Position numbers and translations under genes: made by a program. A stretch of 15,765 nucleotides of DNA. Source: UBA493 sp035655435. GTDB taxonomy: Archaea; Iainarchaeota; Iainarchaeia; Iainarchaeales; Iainarchaeaceae. Shown piece by piece: positions 6,829-14,142 of this stretch (its first letter is position 1; each line of letters opens with the position of its first letter). Location of the stretch: contig DASRUN010000067.1 in the NCBI GenBank assembly GCA_035655435.1, positions 1-15,765 on the forward strand. Direction: 5' to 3'. The notes beneath the pieces are model-generated. The model did not search any database. It saw only the letters and a list, made by a program, of their open reading frames with translations, and had not been told where the DNA came from.

Positions 6829-7770
6829 ATGGCAAAAATAATACAAGGAAAAACTTTAACCGAGTGGGTGGTTCATTTTGCAAAAAAGAGAAAAGATGCA
6901 AAAGAAATCACAGTAATATTAAAAAGTAGGGGATTTGAAACTAACCCGCATAGTGTAGGTACGATAATATCCCAAGCAAAGTTAGGTGGCGTTCCCCTTC
7001 CTGGAACAAAGGAGAAACGGGTAACTATGGACCAGGCAATCAGACTTGGAACAATAGCGGCAGAAATTAGAAGGATTATTTTACGCAACCCTGATTCAAC
7101 ATATGATGAAGTTTTTGCAATTGCGAGAAAAAATAGAATAAGGATACATATAGGAACAATAAAGGCGGCAAGGCAAGAGATGGTGCGTTATGGTCTTGTT
7201 CCTGAGTATGTTAGAGAAAGCTCAAAACAACCATTAGAACTTACAGATTTTCAGCAAAAAAAATTTGATGAAAAAGCAGCTTTGATTCAACGTTCTATTG
7301 ATGATGCAGGAAGACGACTTCCCGGACATTTGCGGGATGATTTTGGTGCATCCGCAAGAATTGTTGCTGTGCGGGCTGTGCAAAAATACGATCCAAAAAA
7401 AGGAAATCTGGATAATTATTTGGGGAGATCAATTCGCACTCATGTCATGAAATTTTTATCCGACACTACTAGAGTTGAATCAGGTGTTCCAAGAAGCAGA
7501 ATAGCAATATGTCTAAGGGCAGAAAAAATAGCTTGGGAACTTATAGCAGGAGGCGAAAGTAAAAACATGGCATTTGAAAAAGGAATCCGACGAGCTGTTA
7601 GAGAATATAAAGCAAAGAAACCCAACTCCAAGATAACTTCAAAGGGTGTGCAGCAAGACATGCTTGCAATAAGAGCGGCAAGAAATCAACCGCCTGTTCA
7701 TTTACTTAGAGGAGAGTCGGGGCGCTATAAAGAAATGCCAGGCTTGAGGAGACAAAGACGGATAAAATAA
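6829..7770 (+). CDS. Sigma-70 region 2/3-like protein with N-terminal HTH-like repeats
   Basis: A 313-residue basic protein. Residues about 164-225 read like sigma-70 region 2 going into region 3: LPGHLRDDFGASARIVAVRA, then the hallmark KYDPKKGNLDNYLGRSIR (186-203; compare the FDP-x-RG-x-F-x-x-YA-x-x-x-IR of sigma factors), then a VPRS segment (220-223) where sigma factors carry their V-P-R-H stretch. Residues about 250-300 (ITSKGVQQDMLAIRAARNQP) resemble region 3. No C-terminal region 4 HTH is evident. The N-terminal half (about 13-60 and 75-128) contains two similar helix-rich units with a matching (H)xGTI core and a trailing G-x-VP, suggesting duplicated HTH domains. Probably a DNA-binding protein; a role in initiation is inference. 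The start at 6829 is chosen for its TATA element and for avoiding overlap. Confidence 0.65.
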   Translation: MAKIIQGKTLTEWVVHFAKKRKDAKEITVILKSRGFETNPHSVGTIISQAKLGGVPLPGTKEKRVTMDQAIRLGTIAAEIRRIILRNPDSTYDEVFAIARKNRIRIHIGTIKAARQEMVRYGLVPEYVRESSKQPLELTDFQQKKFDEKAALIQRSIDDAGRRLPGHLRDDFGASARIVAVRAVQKYDPKKGNLDNYLGRSIRTHVMKFLSDTTRVESGVPRSRIAICLRAEKIAWELIAGGESKNMAFEKGIRRAVREYKAKKPNSKITSKGVQQDMLAIRAARNQPPVHLLRGESGRYKEMPGLRRQRRIK

Positions 7771-7843
7771 AAAAGAACAATTCAAAACAATTAAATTTTG
7801 ATAGCAACTAACTCAGTTCAATCCCTCTGCCTCAATAACAATG

Positions 7844-7851
7844 TATATATT
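7844..7851 (+). promoter_or_regulatory. TATA box of the VIT-family transporter gene
   Basis: TATATATT centred about 28 nt before the ATG at 7875; there is no Shine-Dalgarno site, so the transcript is probably leaderless. Confidence 0.5.
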
Positions 7852-7874
7852 TCTTCTACTGCTTTTAGTTCTAA

Positions 7875-8666
7875 ATGGCGGATAAAAGAGTTGCAAACGC
7901 GAGAAAAGCCTATGAAAAAGGCGATCTTGATGCAACAAAAAAAGCTCATTATCACGATGCGTTTGATGAACATCAAAGCCATGCGGGTCATGGGGAATAT
8001 GTTGGAGACATGGTTTACGGAGCTTTAGATGGAATTGTAACAACTTTTGCTGTTGTTGCAGGCGCGGCAGGAGCAGGATTGGGACCGGGAATTGTAATCG
8101 TTCTCGGAATGGCAAATCTCATTGCTGACGGTCTCTCAATGGCGGTTGGAAATTATCTTTCAATGAAATCGGATTCTGATTTTTACAAAAAAGAAAAAGA
8201 GAGAGAAGAGTGGGAAGTTGATCATTATCCTGATGGGGAAAGAGAAGAGATAAGACAGATTTACAAAAAAAAGGGATTTGCCGGAAAGAACCTTGAAACA
8301 CTTGTTGAATTGATAACCTCAAAGAAAACCGTTTGGGTTGACACAATGATGACGGATGAATTAGGATTAATTCCTTCAAATAAAAGCCCCGTGAAAGCGG
8401 GTTTGTACACTTACTTTGCATTTTTGACTGCGGGGTTCATTCCGTTGGTTGCGTTTGTGATTTCAGTGTTTATACCCTTAGGGGAAAACATTTTCCCACT
8501 CGCTTTTGTTCTTACTTTTGCAACAATTTTTGCAGTAGGCTCGCTACGCTCATTAGTAATTTCCAAGCACTGGTTAAGTGCCGGGCTTGAAATGCTTTTG
8601 ATCGGCGGCCTAACTGCAATTGTTTCTTTTTTAATCGGTTCTTTCCTCGGTTCGCTCGTGCTCTAG
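7875..8666 (+). CDS. VIT1/CCC1-family iron/manganese transporter
   Basis: A 263-residue membrane protein of the VIT1/CCC1 family. The first helix carries the family signature GALDGIVTTFAVVAG (49-63), followed by GMANLIADGLSMAVGNYLS (78-96). A charged cytoplasmic stretch (about 98-165, with KKEKEREEWEVDHYPDGERE) corresponds to the metal-binding domain between TM2 and TM3. Three further helices lie between about 175 and 262. The N-terminus has several histidines (H25, H27, H33, H36, H39) that could add a metal site. Members of the family move Fe2+ or Mn2+ out of the cytoplasm, usually in exchange for protons. The gene has its own TATA box and converges on the 35-aa ORF with only 2 nt between the two stop codons. 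Confidence 0.9.
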   Translation: MADKRVANARKAYEKGDLDATKKAHYHDAFDEHQSHAGHGEYVGDMVYGALDGIVTTFAVVAGAAGAGLGPGIVIVLGMANLIADGLSMAVGNYLSMKSDSDFYKKEKEREEWEVDHYPDGEREEIRQIYKKKGFAGKNLETLVELITSKKTVWVDTMMTDELGLIPSNKSPVKAGLYTYFAFLTAGFIPLVAFVISVFIPLGENIFPLAFVLTFATIFAVGSLRSLVISKHWLSAGLEMLLIGGLTAIVSFLIGSFLGSLVL

Positions 8667-8668
8667 GG

Positions 8669-8776
8669 TTACGCATACCCGTACTCCGCCTGGAGCCTCC
8701 TTAATTTGAATGCATAACTCTCGGCTTTCTCCTTCCTCAATTCCCTTAACATTTGTTCCATTTTCTCATCACTCAT
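8669..8776 (-). CDS. 35-aa charged helical protein
   Basis: A short ORF starting MSDEKMEQMLRELRKEKAES and ending LQAEYGYA: 35 residues, highly charged, predicted as one long helix with a heptad-like spacing of Met, Leu and Phe. The case for a real gene is a near-perfect Shine-Dalgarno site (GAGGTGA, 6 nt before the ATG) and a tight fit, its stop lying 2 nt from the converging VIT-family gene. No family is recognised. It could be a small regulatory or adaptor protein that binds a larger partner. Possible alternative: a chance ORF with a lucky SD. Confidence 0.55.
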   Translation of the reverse strand: MSDEKMEQMLRELRKEKAESYAFKLRRLQAEYGYA

Positions 8777-8782
8777 TCTAAA

Positions 8783-8789
8783 TCACCTC
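8783..8789 (-). promoter_or_regulatory. Shine-Dalgarno sequence of the 35-aa ORF
   Basis: GAGGTGA on the minus strand, 6 nt before the ATG at 8776, a strong match to the archaeal anti-SD. It is the main evidence that the short ORF is translated. Confidence 0.6.
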
Positions 8790-8849
8790 TAGAACAGAAT
8801 GATTTTTTCATGAAGAAGTAGTTTTCGGAGCAGGGTTCAGTGCCGGTGC

Positions 8850-8871
8850 GGACGCGGAAACCTCCGCGTTC
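8850..8871 (+). repeat. GC-rich hairpin related to the one at 94-124
   Basis: GGACGCGGA (8850-8858) pairs with TCCGCGTTC (8863-8871) around AACC, nine pairs with one G-T. The base GGAC/GTTC, its G-T pair in the same place, and the trailing AGAGG match the hairpin at 94-124. The plus strand has an open frame just upstream (8803-8898, stop TAG 8899-8901), possibly a decayed coding end. A second inverted repeat follows (CCTATC 8880-8885, GATAGG 8900-8905). This 8777-8946 gap holds no other gene that I can support; an IS right-end remnant is the best guess. Confidence 0.5.
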
Positions 8872-8946
8872 AGAGGTGTCCTATCTTCGCTTTGTGCTCG
8901 ATAGGTCATACTTTGTATTGTCTAATTTGCAAAAATTCAAAATTTG

Positions 8947-9708
8947 TTACTGTTTAAACCACTCAATGATCTGCTTTTCCAATTGGTTGCCGGACAACAT
9001 CATTGTTCCGTGGCCGGCGTTGCGCAAACCAATGAATTCTGAATTTGCAATCAGCGTGTCAAGATTTTTTGAAGAACCAAATGAATATGCATCTTCATCA
9101 CTCGCAACAATAAGAACTTCAGCCCCTGTAATTTTCGCGGAATCCTGGGTTGTTATCCCCTTATACTCCAATCCCGGGGAAAGAAGCACGATTTTTTTTA
9201 TTGATGGTTCTTCCGCGGAAAAATTCAATGCAGTATTAGCTCCAATAGAAGCTCCAACCACATATTTCAATTTGAAACCGTTTTGTTCCAAAAATCTTTT
9301 TGCTGCAAACGCATCAATAACCATATCCCGGAAATCCTGGTCGCTAAAAGAATCCCACCTTCTTTTTACTCCATTCTGATCCAAACTTTCTCCATGGCCT
9401 CGTAGATCAATTGCGAGCGTTGTGTAATTTGCATCATTTAATTTCTGCGCGAAATGATCGTAAGCCGATTTGTTGCTGTTCAGAATGTGCATCATTAGAA
9501 CTGCATCTTTTTCTTTTTTTGAAAAATTTCCTGAAATTTTAAATCCATCTTCTGTTGTAAAAGTTACTTTCTCCACTTGAATCACTTCTCCCTCAGTTTC
9601 GTTTTCCTCAAACTCATTCTCTTCTGCAATCAAATTTTCTCTCTGCACGCAACCGCTTGCAATTAATATTATTAATAAAAGTAATAATAAAGGTTTATTT
9701 TGAGCCAT
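8947..9708 (-). CDS. Lipoprotein alpha/beta hydrolase
   Basis: A 253-residue protein with a hydrophobic leader and lipobox ASGC (Cys20), an acidic linker (24-41), and an alpha/beta-hydrolase fold. The nucleophile elbow is GASIG with Ser154; Asp204 or Asp206 (ASDEDAY) and His233 (NAGHGTMM) complete the triad. The strand-turn AIDLRGHGES (99-108) is typical of esterase or lipase-like members of the superfamily. The substrate is not evident; an extracytoplasmic esterase, lipase or peptidase is possible. The ATG at 9708 is preferred to an upstream TTG (9720); it overlaps the end of the ThyX-like gene by 14 nt, so the two are probably cotranscribed and translationally coupled. Confidence 0.85.
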   Translation of the reverse strand: MAQNKPLLLLLLIILIASGCVQRENLIAEENEFEENETEGEVIQVEKVTFTTEDGFKISGNFSKKEKDAVLMMHILNSNKSAYDHFAQKLNDANYTTLAIDLRGHGESLDQNGVKRRWDSFSDQDFRDMVIDAFAAKRFLEQNGFKLKYVVGASIGANTALNFSAEEPSIKKIVLLSPGLEYKGITTQDSAKITGAEVLIVASDEDAYSFGSSKNLDTLIANSEFIGLRNAGHGTMMLSGNQLEKQIIEWFKQ

Positions 9709-11323
9709 ATTTCCTTTCAACCTCTTTTAATTTCGCATCCGTTTTCTTTTCCGATTCAAGCCTTTCCAAACCAACCTCGCGGTAATCAACATACTTCATC
9801 CATTCAACAAGTCGTGGCTGCACTTTTTTCACTTCTTCGAGCATTTTCAAAACAATTCTCCTGTAATCCGGGTGCCCATGAATTGTTGAGCGCAACTCAA
9901 CAAGATGATACAATTCGCGCAAATTCAAATAATTGCTCCAGCGAATTCTGTAAGCAAAAGGAACAACATACGGTGCTTCTTTTTTGTGATCTTTGTAAAT
10001 TGTATTGTATGCGTGCTCTGCACTTTTCATTTGTTCAGTGAAATCGCGAACAAAACCAATTTCTTCCGCTTCAATAGGAAGATCAAACCCGTGTTTTACA
10101 GTTAAATCCTGTCGCTGTTGTGTGAGCACTCTATGGCGATGCAAATCCCTATAAGAAGCATAATTGCAAAGAAGATCAAATTCGTAATAAGCATGCTCGA
10201 AACCACGATTTGGTTTGTGCCTTCTGTTTTCTCTTCTCTGCTGATAAGTATTAATTACCTGTTTCCTTTCCGCTTCGCTCATTTTCCTCACTTTATTTTT
10301 CACTTGAGTAAAACTCAAATTCGTGAAAGGATAAAGTGCAGCAGCAACAACCTTTTCCTCCGCATCCTTATCATAATGCGTGAGAACAACCTCTTCTTTC
10401 GATTCAGGTTCTTCTTTAAAAGTTTTATCGGCAAGCTTTTGCATATCTTTTCTTGTTTCGCGCAAAAAATTAATTGTAGGATCTCCATACTTTCCGGTTG
10501 CGCGCTTCACAAATGAAGGCATTACCTTCATCAATTCTGTGTGCATTTCTTTTCCAAGATACTGCGATTCGGCAAATTCCTGCGAATGCATTTTTGTAAT
10601 CAAATATTCAAAGCTTCTTCCGTTTCCGAACATTCCAACATTAGTTGTTGTAGCAGCTGGAAGCAAACCGCGGAGAATATCGCAAGCTTTTGCTTTAATG
10701 CTGGAATTATACGCGCGATCGCTCGCATCCTCTTTCGGAAATTTTTCCTGCAAATATTTTTTTGTTTCGGGAAGCCATTTTGCGTAGGAATCAAAAAGCG
10801 AATCACAAGTGTTTATGTATAAGTCAGCGTGTTTTGATTCCATCAAAGTTGATTCTTTTACATATCTGTATGCGCCGTCTACTTTCTCATCGTAATAAAC
10901 ATATCTTGTGCTTTTTTCCAATGGGGAAATTCCAATGCGCGAATCCTCTAATAACTTTGAAGCAATATTGGAAACGTTCTCGCATGCTATATGTCCTCCT
11001 CCTAATTCAGCAACCGAATCATCTCCATAGCCAACCAAAACACGATCATAGAATTCTTCAGCCTTTTGGGTTGCAATTATTTGATCTTCTCCCATTGCTT
11101 CGGAATGAGCAACAATTTCATTGAACCCTGTTTTCTCATCATTGATAAATTCATCCAATAGAAGCCTGCGAATACTTTTCGAGCTTCTGCTGTAACGTGA
11201 AAATAAAGCGCCCTTCACAACTTCCGGCAAATTGGTTAAAACAAAAACATCCTTTTCAAGGTTTGAAAAAAACGGCTTCAAAGTGGTTTTTTCTTCTTCG
11301 CTGAATTCCTGCTTTTCGCTCAT
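9695..11323 (-). CDS. Duplicated ThyX-like FAD-dependent thymidylate synthase homologue
   Basis: A 542-residue protein, about twice the usual length of ThyX (220-250). Each half has the ThyX layout. N-half: an SVAEL...CENVSNIASK stretch (103-123) then S133-PL-E136-K-S138-T-R140-Y141, matching the S-x-x-E-x-S-x-RY part of the ThyX motif but lacking its RHR; later LLPAATTTNVGMFGNGRSFEYL (220-241), the substrate-binding part. C-half: FEHAYYEFDL (375-384) then RHR (396-398), with the following SxNExSxRY part replaced by LTQQRQDLTVKHG; later NLREL and ELRS. Canonical ThyX makes dTMP from dUMP with methylene-THF, FAD and NADPH. Long homologues like this one are seen in archaea and CPR bacteria, so catalytic activity is likely but not certain. 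A TATA box is centred 26 nt before the ATG. The hydrolase gene overlaps its 3' end. Confidence 0.75.
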   Translation of the reverse strand: MSEKQEFSEEEKTTLKPFFSNLEKDVFVLTNLPEVVKGALFSRYSRSSKSIRRLLLDEFINDEKTGFNEIVAHSEAMGEDQIIATQKAEEFYDRVLVGYGDDSVAELGGGHIACENVSNIASKLLEDSRIGISPLEKSTRYVYYDEKVDGAYRYVKESTLMESKHADLYINTCDSLFDSYAKWLPETKKYLQEKFPKEDASDRAYNSSIKAKACDILRGLLPAATTTNVGMFGNGRSFEYLITKMHSQEFAESQYLGKEMHTELMKVMPSFVKRATGKYGDPTINFLRETRKDMQKLADKTFKEEPESKEEVVLTHYDKDAEEKVVAAALYPFTNLSFTQVKNKVRKMSEAERKQVINTYQQRRENRRHKPNRGFEHAYYEFDLLCNYASYRDLHRHRVLTQQRQDLTVKHGFDLPIEAEEIGFVRDFTEQMKSAEHAYNTIYKDHKKEAPYVVPFAYRIRWSNYLNLRELYHLVELRSTIHGHPDYRRIVLKMLEEVKKVQPRLVEWMKYVDYREVGLERLESEKKTDAKLKEVERKYGSK

Positions 11324-11345
11324 AATTCAAATAGAATTATATCGG

Positions 11346-11353
11346 TTTTAAAT
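11346..11353 (-). promoter_or_regulatory. TATA box of the ThyX-like gene
   Basis: ATTTAAAA on the minus strand, centred about 26 nt before the ATG at 11323; part of a divergent promoter region with the 11401 gene. Confidence 0.5.
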
Positions 11354-11370
11354 TGAACGGTGAACGCAAC

Positions 11371-11380
11371 TTTATTTAAC
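11371..11380 (+). promoter_or_regulatory. TATA box of the orphan basic protein gene
   Basis: TTTATTTAAC centred about 26 nt before the ATG at 11401, which favours this ATG over the upstream TTG at 11395. Confidence 0.5.
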
Positions 11381-11400
11381 CTCAAAAACATGAGTTGTTA

Positions 11401-11928
11401 ATGCAATCCAAGCGTCCAACTCACGGAGGGTATTCTGCTCCGGAACCACCTAAAAATCCTCTTAATTTTAAACAAGCTCACGACAAAAAAGGTCGTCCTC
11501 TGGAAGCATTTGATCTTTCCGAAAAAGCGGAAGAACTCCTGCGTGAAGTTACAGATCCAAAAAGAATTGTAAGAAATCCGCGACTTTTTGATGCAGCAAA
11601 AGTCCGTGCGGAAAATTATGCGTCCTATGTGGAAAAAAAAGTTTCGCGCAACAACGAGTACATAGACTATTGGCTTGGAAGAAAAATCGGGGATTTTATT
11701 CCTGACAAAAAAAGAGAAACAATACAAAAGCTTTACAAATGTGCGGAAATTAACGCAAGTCTTTTGAGAGAGATGCGCAAAAGAATAGCATTTATGGAAA
11801 AACTTTTTTCAGAGGATGTTTTTGGGGGCGAAGAATACATGTATAGATTAAAATTTCGTATGAGTGCCCTTGAAAAAATTGCGAAAGCTTGCCATAAAGA
11901 ATTGAAACAGCAATTCCCGCGAAAATAA
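11401..11928 (+). CDS. Orphan basic helical protein
   Basis: A 175-residue soluble protein rich in Lys, Arg and Glu, with no signal peptide or membrane segment. The N-terminal 30 residues are polar and Pro/Gly-rich, probably disordered; the rest should be mostly helical (DLSEKAEELLREV, AKVRAENYASYVEKKVS, and from about 100 to the end). I recognise no family; the charge and helix content would fit a nucleic-acid-binding or scaffold role, which is a guess. It is divergent from the ThyX-like gene and converges on the pilin-like gene with 6 nt between the two stop codons. Expression is supported by a well-placed TATA box. Confidence 0.75.
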   Translation: MQSKRPTHGGYSAPEPPKNPLNFKQAHDKKGRPLEAFDLSEKAEELLREVTDPKRIVRNPRLFDAAKVRAENYASYVEKKVSRNNEYIDYWLGRKIGDFIPDKKRETIQKLYKCAEINASLLREMRKRIAFMEKLFSEDVFGGEEYMYRLKFRMSALEKIAKACHKELKQQFPRK

Positions 11929-11936
11929 TTTTTTTT
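11929..11936 (+). terminator. T-tract terminator of the orphan gene
   Basis: Eight T residues directly after the TAA at 11926-11928, the simple U-tract type of archaeal intrinsic terminator. It overlaps the 3' end of the converging pilin-like gene. Confidence 0.35.
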
Positions 11937-12429
11937 ATTCGCACAAAATTATTGTGGCATCAACTACAACTTGCAAAGTCCCTGTTCTTTGCACTGTCAA
12001 AGTAAACGAAGTCGAAACGCTCTCGTTCAAATTTGCAAATTCAAGCGGTTCGATGTTGGAAATCGTGTCACCCAAAGGGCCGTGTTGTGTTCCGGCATTT
12101 ATTGAAACAGTGTAATCTTGATCTGCGTGTTGTCTTGGTCTGAGAATAACTGAACCGACAATTGCATCATTTGGAATTTCAATAGGTTGGGTTGTAATAT
12201 TCTCGCCCGCATTGAGTAGAATAATTTCCCTGTTAATTTCAAATCCTCCTTCCGGGCACCCTTGAACAGCGTTTTGGTAATCGCTTAGAACATCCACATT
12301 GCTGCGCACGGTCCTTGTTCCGGTATCGGCGGTGCTCAAAACAAGCAAAATCAAAATTATTCCAACCAATGCAGCCCAACCTATTAGGATCAGGTATTCA
12401 AGACTTCCTTGTGCCTTTTCCATTTCCAT
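11935..12429 (-). CDS. Class III signal peptide (archaeal pilin-like) protein
   Basis: A 164-residue protein beginning MEMEKAQGSLEYLILIG: the A|QGSLEY context is the class III signal peptide cut by archaeal prepilin peptidases of the EppA type, with a hydrophobic helix (13-33) that would pack into the fibre core. The rest is beta-rich with Thr, Asn and Val, as in archaeal pilins, and holds two Cys, one near the C-terminus. The ATG at 12429 is chosen; a GTG 3 nt earlier and an ATG 6 nt later are alternatives. It overlaps the cohesin gene end by 32 nt, so the two are likely one transcript and made together. No peptidase or assembly ATPase gene lies in the window. Confidence 0.8.
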   Translation of the reverse strand: MEMEKAQGSLEYLILIGWAALVGIILILLVLSTADTGTRTVRSNVDVLSDYQNAVQGCPEGGFEINREIILLNAGENITTQPIEIPNDAIVGSVILRPRQHADQDYTVSINAGTQHGPLGDTISNIEPLEFANLNESVSTSFTLTVQRTGTLQVVVDATIILCE

Positions 12430-14029
12430 CACTTTTTTTCAGAACCTTTCCTTTTGCGAGCACAAAGCCTATTCCTCCAATTATTAGCAAAACCAATATG
12501 ATGAGTGCAATCAATTCAATGTTCAAGCCTTCGCCCTCGGAAGGAATAACATTATCTTCTTCGCCGCCAGTGATTTCCGTACCATTGTCTGAACCGCCTG
12601 AATCATTTTCGCCGCCCAAAGTATTATCAATAATAATATTACTCCCGGAATCCGTTGTTCCGACCATAATAGTATACTCGTGAATATCAAAGTTCAATGT
12701 TTTATCCGCATTTGAAAGAACAACCGTAGCCTTATAAGTTCCCTCTTCGCTTGGAACCCAGCTTGTGTTAAAATCAATTATATGTGTTCTTGTCGGATCC
12801 AATAATCCCGTTGATTCCTCAGCAAAGAACACAAGTTCATCTCCTTTGAAAATGCTCAGGCTAATTTTGAATGCAGATAATCTCGGGAAACCATGGGAAA
12901 GTTTTATAGTAGGTTGTGCAGCGCTTCCAATTTTTAGTGTTCCGAAATCAAGTTCCCTTGTCAATGCCTTGTAACCTTCACTTCCCGTTGCTCCTCCTCC
13001 GCCTGCGCCCCCTCCTGTGCCTCCATCTCCTCCTGTGCCTCCATCTCCGCCGGAACCACCATCTCCTCCACTGCCTCCACCACTATCTCCAGTTCCTCCG
13101 CCGGTTCCGCCACCGCAGTCAGCCGGACAGACAACAGCATCCTCTGCTCCCTCACAAATCGTATCCCCACATCTTGGCGTATGAATATCACATGTTGCTA
13201 TTGGAGTATTAACGCAAGCAACCGCACACACTCCCCCTGCGGTAAAGCATGAATCGGTTGTACATTCATTATTATCATTGCATTGTGCGGCTGTTGCACA
13301 AGCAAGTTGCGCTATATGTGTTCCGGAACAACAGTAACCGCTTGAAGGGAAAGTGTTTCCGCATTGGCATTGTGATGTTATCAAAACGCCTTGCTGGCAT
13401 TGGGGTACGTTAACAACATGATCACAGCTTGCGTTGCATGTTCCCGCATTCAAACAAATGTCCGTTGTTGCCGGATTATTATCATTGCAATTCGCATTTG
13501 TTGTACATGCAATAGGCCCAGTGCATGTTGAAAAACTTGTTGTAGGATCCCCCATTCCTACATTTATTTGGATTGTTGCCGCGCTTGAATCGGATGCAAG
13601 AATATTTATAATCGATATTGATGATGAACCCGTTGCATTAACCCTGAACCTAATTGTTGCAAGCGTTGCATTTGCACCGGTGTTGATGTTGCCGCCAACA
13701 ATTCGTGTGCATGCAATGTTGGAAACTGTGCCGCCCTGAATAACCCAGGAACTGCTGTCGGTGCAGAACTGCGCCTGGTTTGGAGCCGAGGGTTTTCCCA
13801 AAATATTTGAAAAAGTTATTGACTCAAGCGAAAGCACACTAGCATTAAAAGTCAGGTCAAATTGATAGCCATACAGATTTGGAATATTCTGTCCAACAAC
13901 ATTGACATCAAATGTTCCGTTGACCGTGCTCTGGCCGGATGTCGGGTTTAGAATAATATTTCCTGCAGCGCTGACAAAGCCAGCAATTAAAATGGTGCAC
14001 AAAAAAATTTTGAAAAAATTTTGGAACAT
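12398..14029 (-). CDS. Membrane-anchored cohesin-domain protein
   Basis: A 543-residue surface protein. In order: signal peptide (1-22); cohesin-like beta domain (24-160) with GYQFDLTFNASVLSLESI (54-71) and ATLATIRFRV (121-130), the strand pattern of cohesins; Cys-rich repeats (170-306) including two CNDNN units, a C-x-CGN...GYCC module (221-234) and CGDTICEGAEDAVVCPADC (287-305); a Gly/Ser/Asp linker (306-349); a beta domain (355-460); and a single C-terminal membrane helix (505-526) with a basic tail. This is the layout of an anchoring scaffoldin: the cohesin is held away from the membrane by a flexible linker. The ATG at 14029 is preferred over a TTG just upstream, with TATATAAATA centred 26 nt before it. 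The divergent neighbour carries a dockerin. Confidence 0.82.
   Translation of the reverse strand: MFQNFFKIFLCTILIAGFVSAAGNIILNPTSGQSTVNGTFDVNVVGQNIPNLYGYQFDLTFNASVLSLESITFSNILGKPSAPNQAQFCTDSSSWVIQGGTVSNIACTRIVGGNINTGANATLATIRFRVNATGSSSISIINILASDSSAATIQINVGMGDPTTSFSTCTGPIACTTNANCNDNNPATTDICLNAGTCNASCDHVVNVPQCQQGVLITSQCQCGNTFPSSGYCCSGTHIAQLACATAAQCNDNNECTTDSCFTAGGVCAVACVNTPIATCDIHTPRCGDTICEGAEDAVVCPADCGGGTGGGTGDSGGGSGGDGGSGGDGGTGGDGGTGGGAGGGGATGSEGYKALTRELDFGTLKIGSAAQPTIKLSHGFPRLSAFKISLSIFKGDELVFFAEESTGLLDPTRTHIIDFNTSWVPSEEGTYKATVVLSNADKTLNFDIHEYTIMVGTTDSGSNIIIDNTLGGENDSGGSDNGTEITGGEEDNVIPSEGEGLNIELIALIILVLLIIGGIGFVLAKGKVLKKSDGNGKGTRKS
12983..13114 (-). repeat. Low-complexity Gly-rich linker repeats in the cohesin gene
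   Basis: The Gly/Ser/Asp/Thr linker is encoded by imperfect short repeats. An exact 18-bp tandem pair sits at 13011-13028 and 13029-13046 (plus strand CCTCCTGTGCCTCCATCT). Length variation by slippage is plausible. Confidence 0.75.
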
Positions 14030-14050
14030 CAACTAATAATGGCCAATACC

Positions 14051-14060
14051 TATTTATATA
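14051..14060 (-). promoter_or_regulatory. TATA box of the cohesin-pilin operon
   Basis: TATATAAATA on the minus strand, centred about 26 nt before the ATG at 14029; the clearest archaeal TATA box in the window. Confidence 0.6.
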
Positions 14061-14142
14061 CTTTTTTTAACTTAAGCCATTCCTTGGAAACTCTTTTATT
14101 TACAAAACACATTACTTTGTATCTTTAAAATAAGTTAAGGAA

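Noticed and set aside
6829..7770. Bacterial origin of the window because of the sigma-like protein
   Set aside because: The class III signal peptide, TATA-spaced leaderless starts and archaeal-style surface proteins all point to an archaeon; a single sigma-like gene does not outweigh them.
8840..8910. Possible tRNA or box H/ACA guide RNA at the GC-rich double hairpin
   Set aside because: No cloverleaf, no T-loop with a matching acceptor stem, and the hairpins are too short for an H/ACA unit.
8840..9379. Plus-strand 179-codon ORF opposite the hydrolase gene
   Set aside because: It runs antisense through the hydrolase gene, which has a lipobox and an intact catalytic triad; only the first part over the hairpin at 8850-8871 is of interest.
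12983..13114. CRISPR-like repetition
   Set aside because: The repeats are short, imperfect, without spacers and in frame with a Gly-rich linker.
12916..13212. ORFs in both directions through the Gly-rich linker of the cohesin gene
   Set aside because: Low-complexity repeats leave several frames open; only the cohesin frame carries domains on either side.
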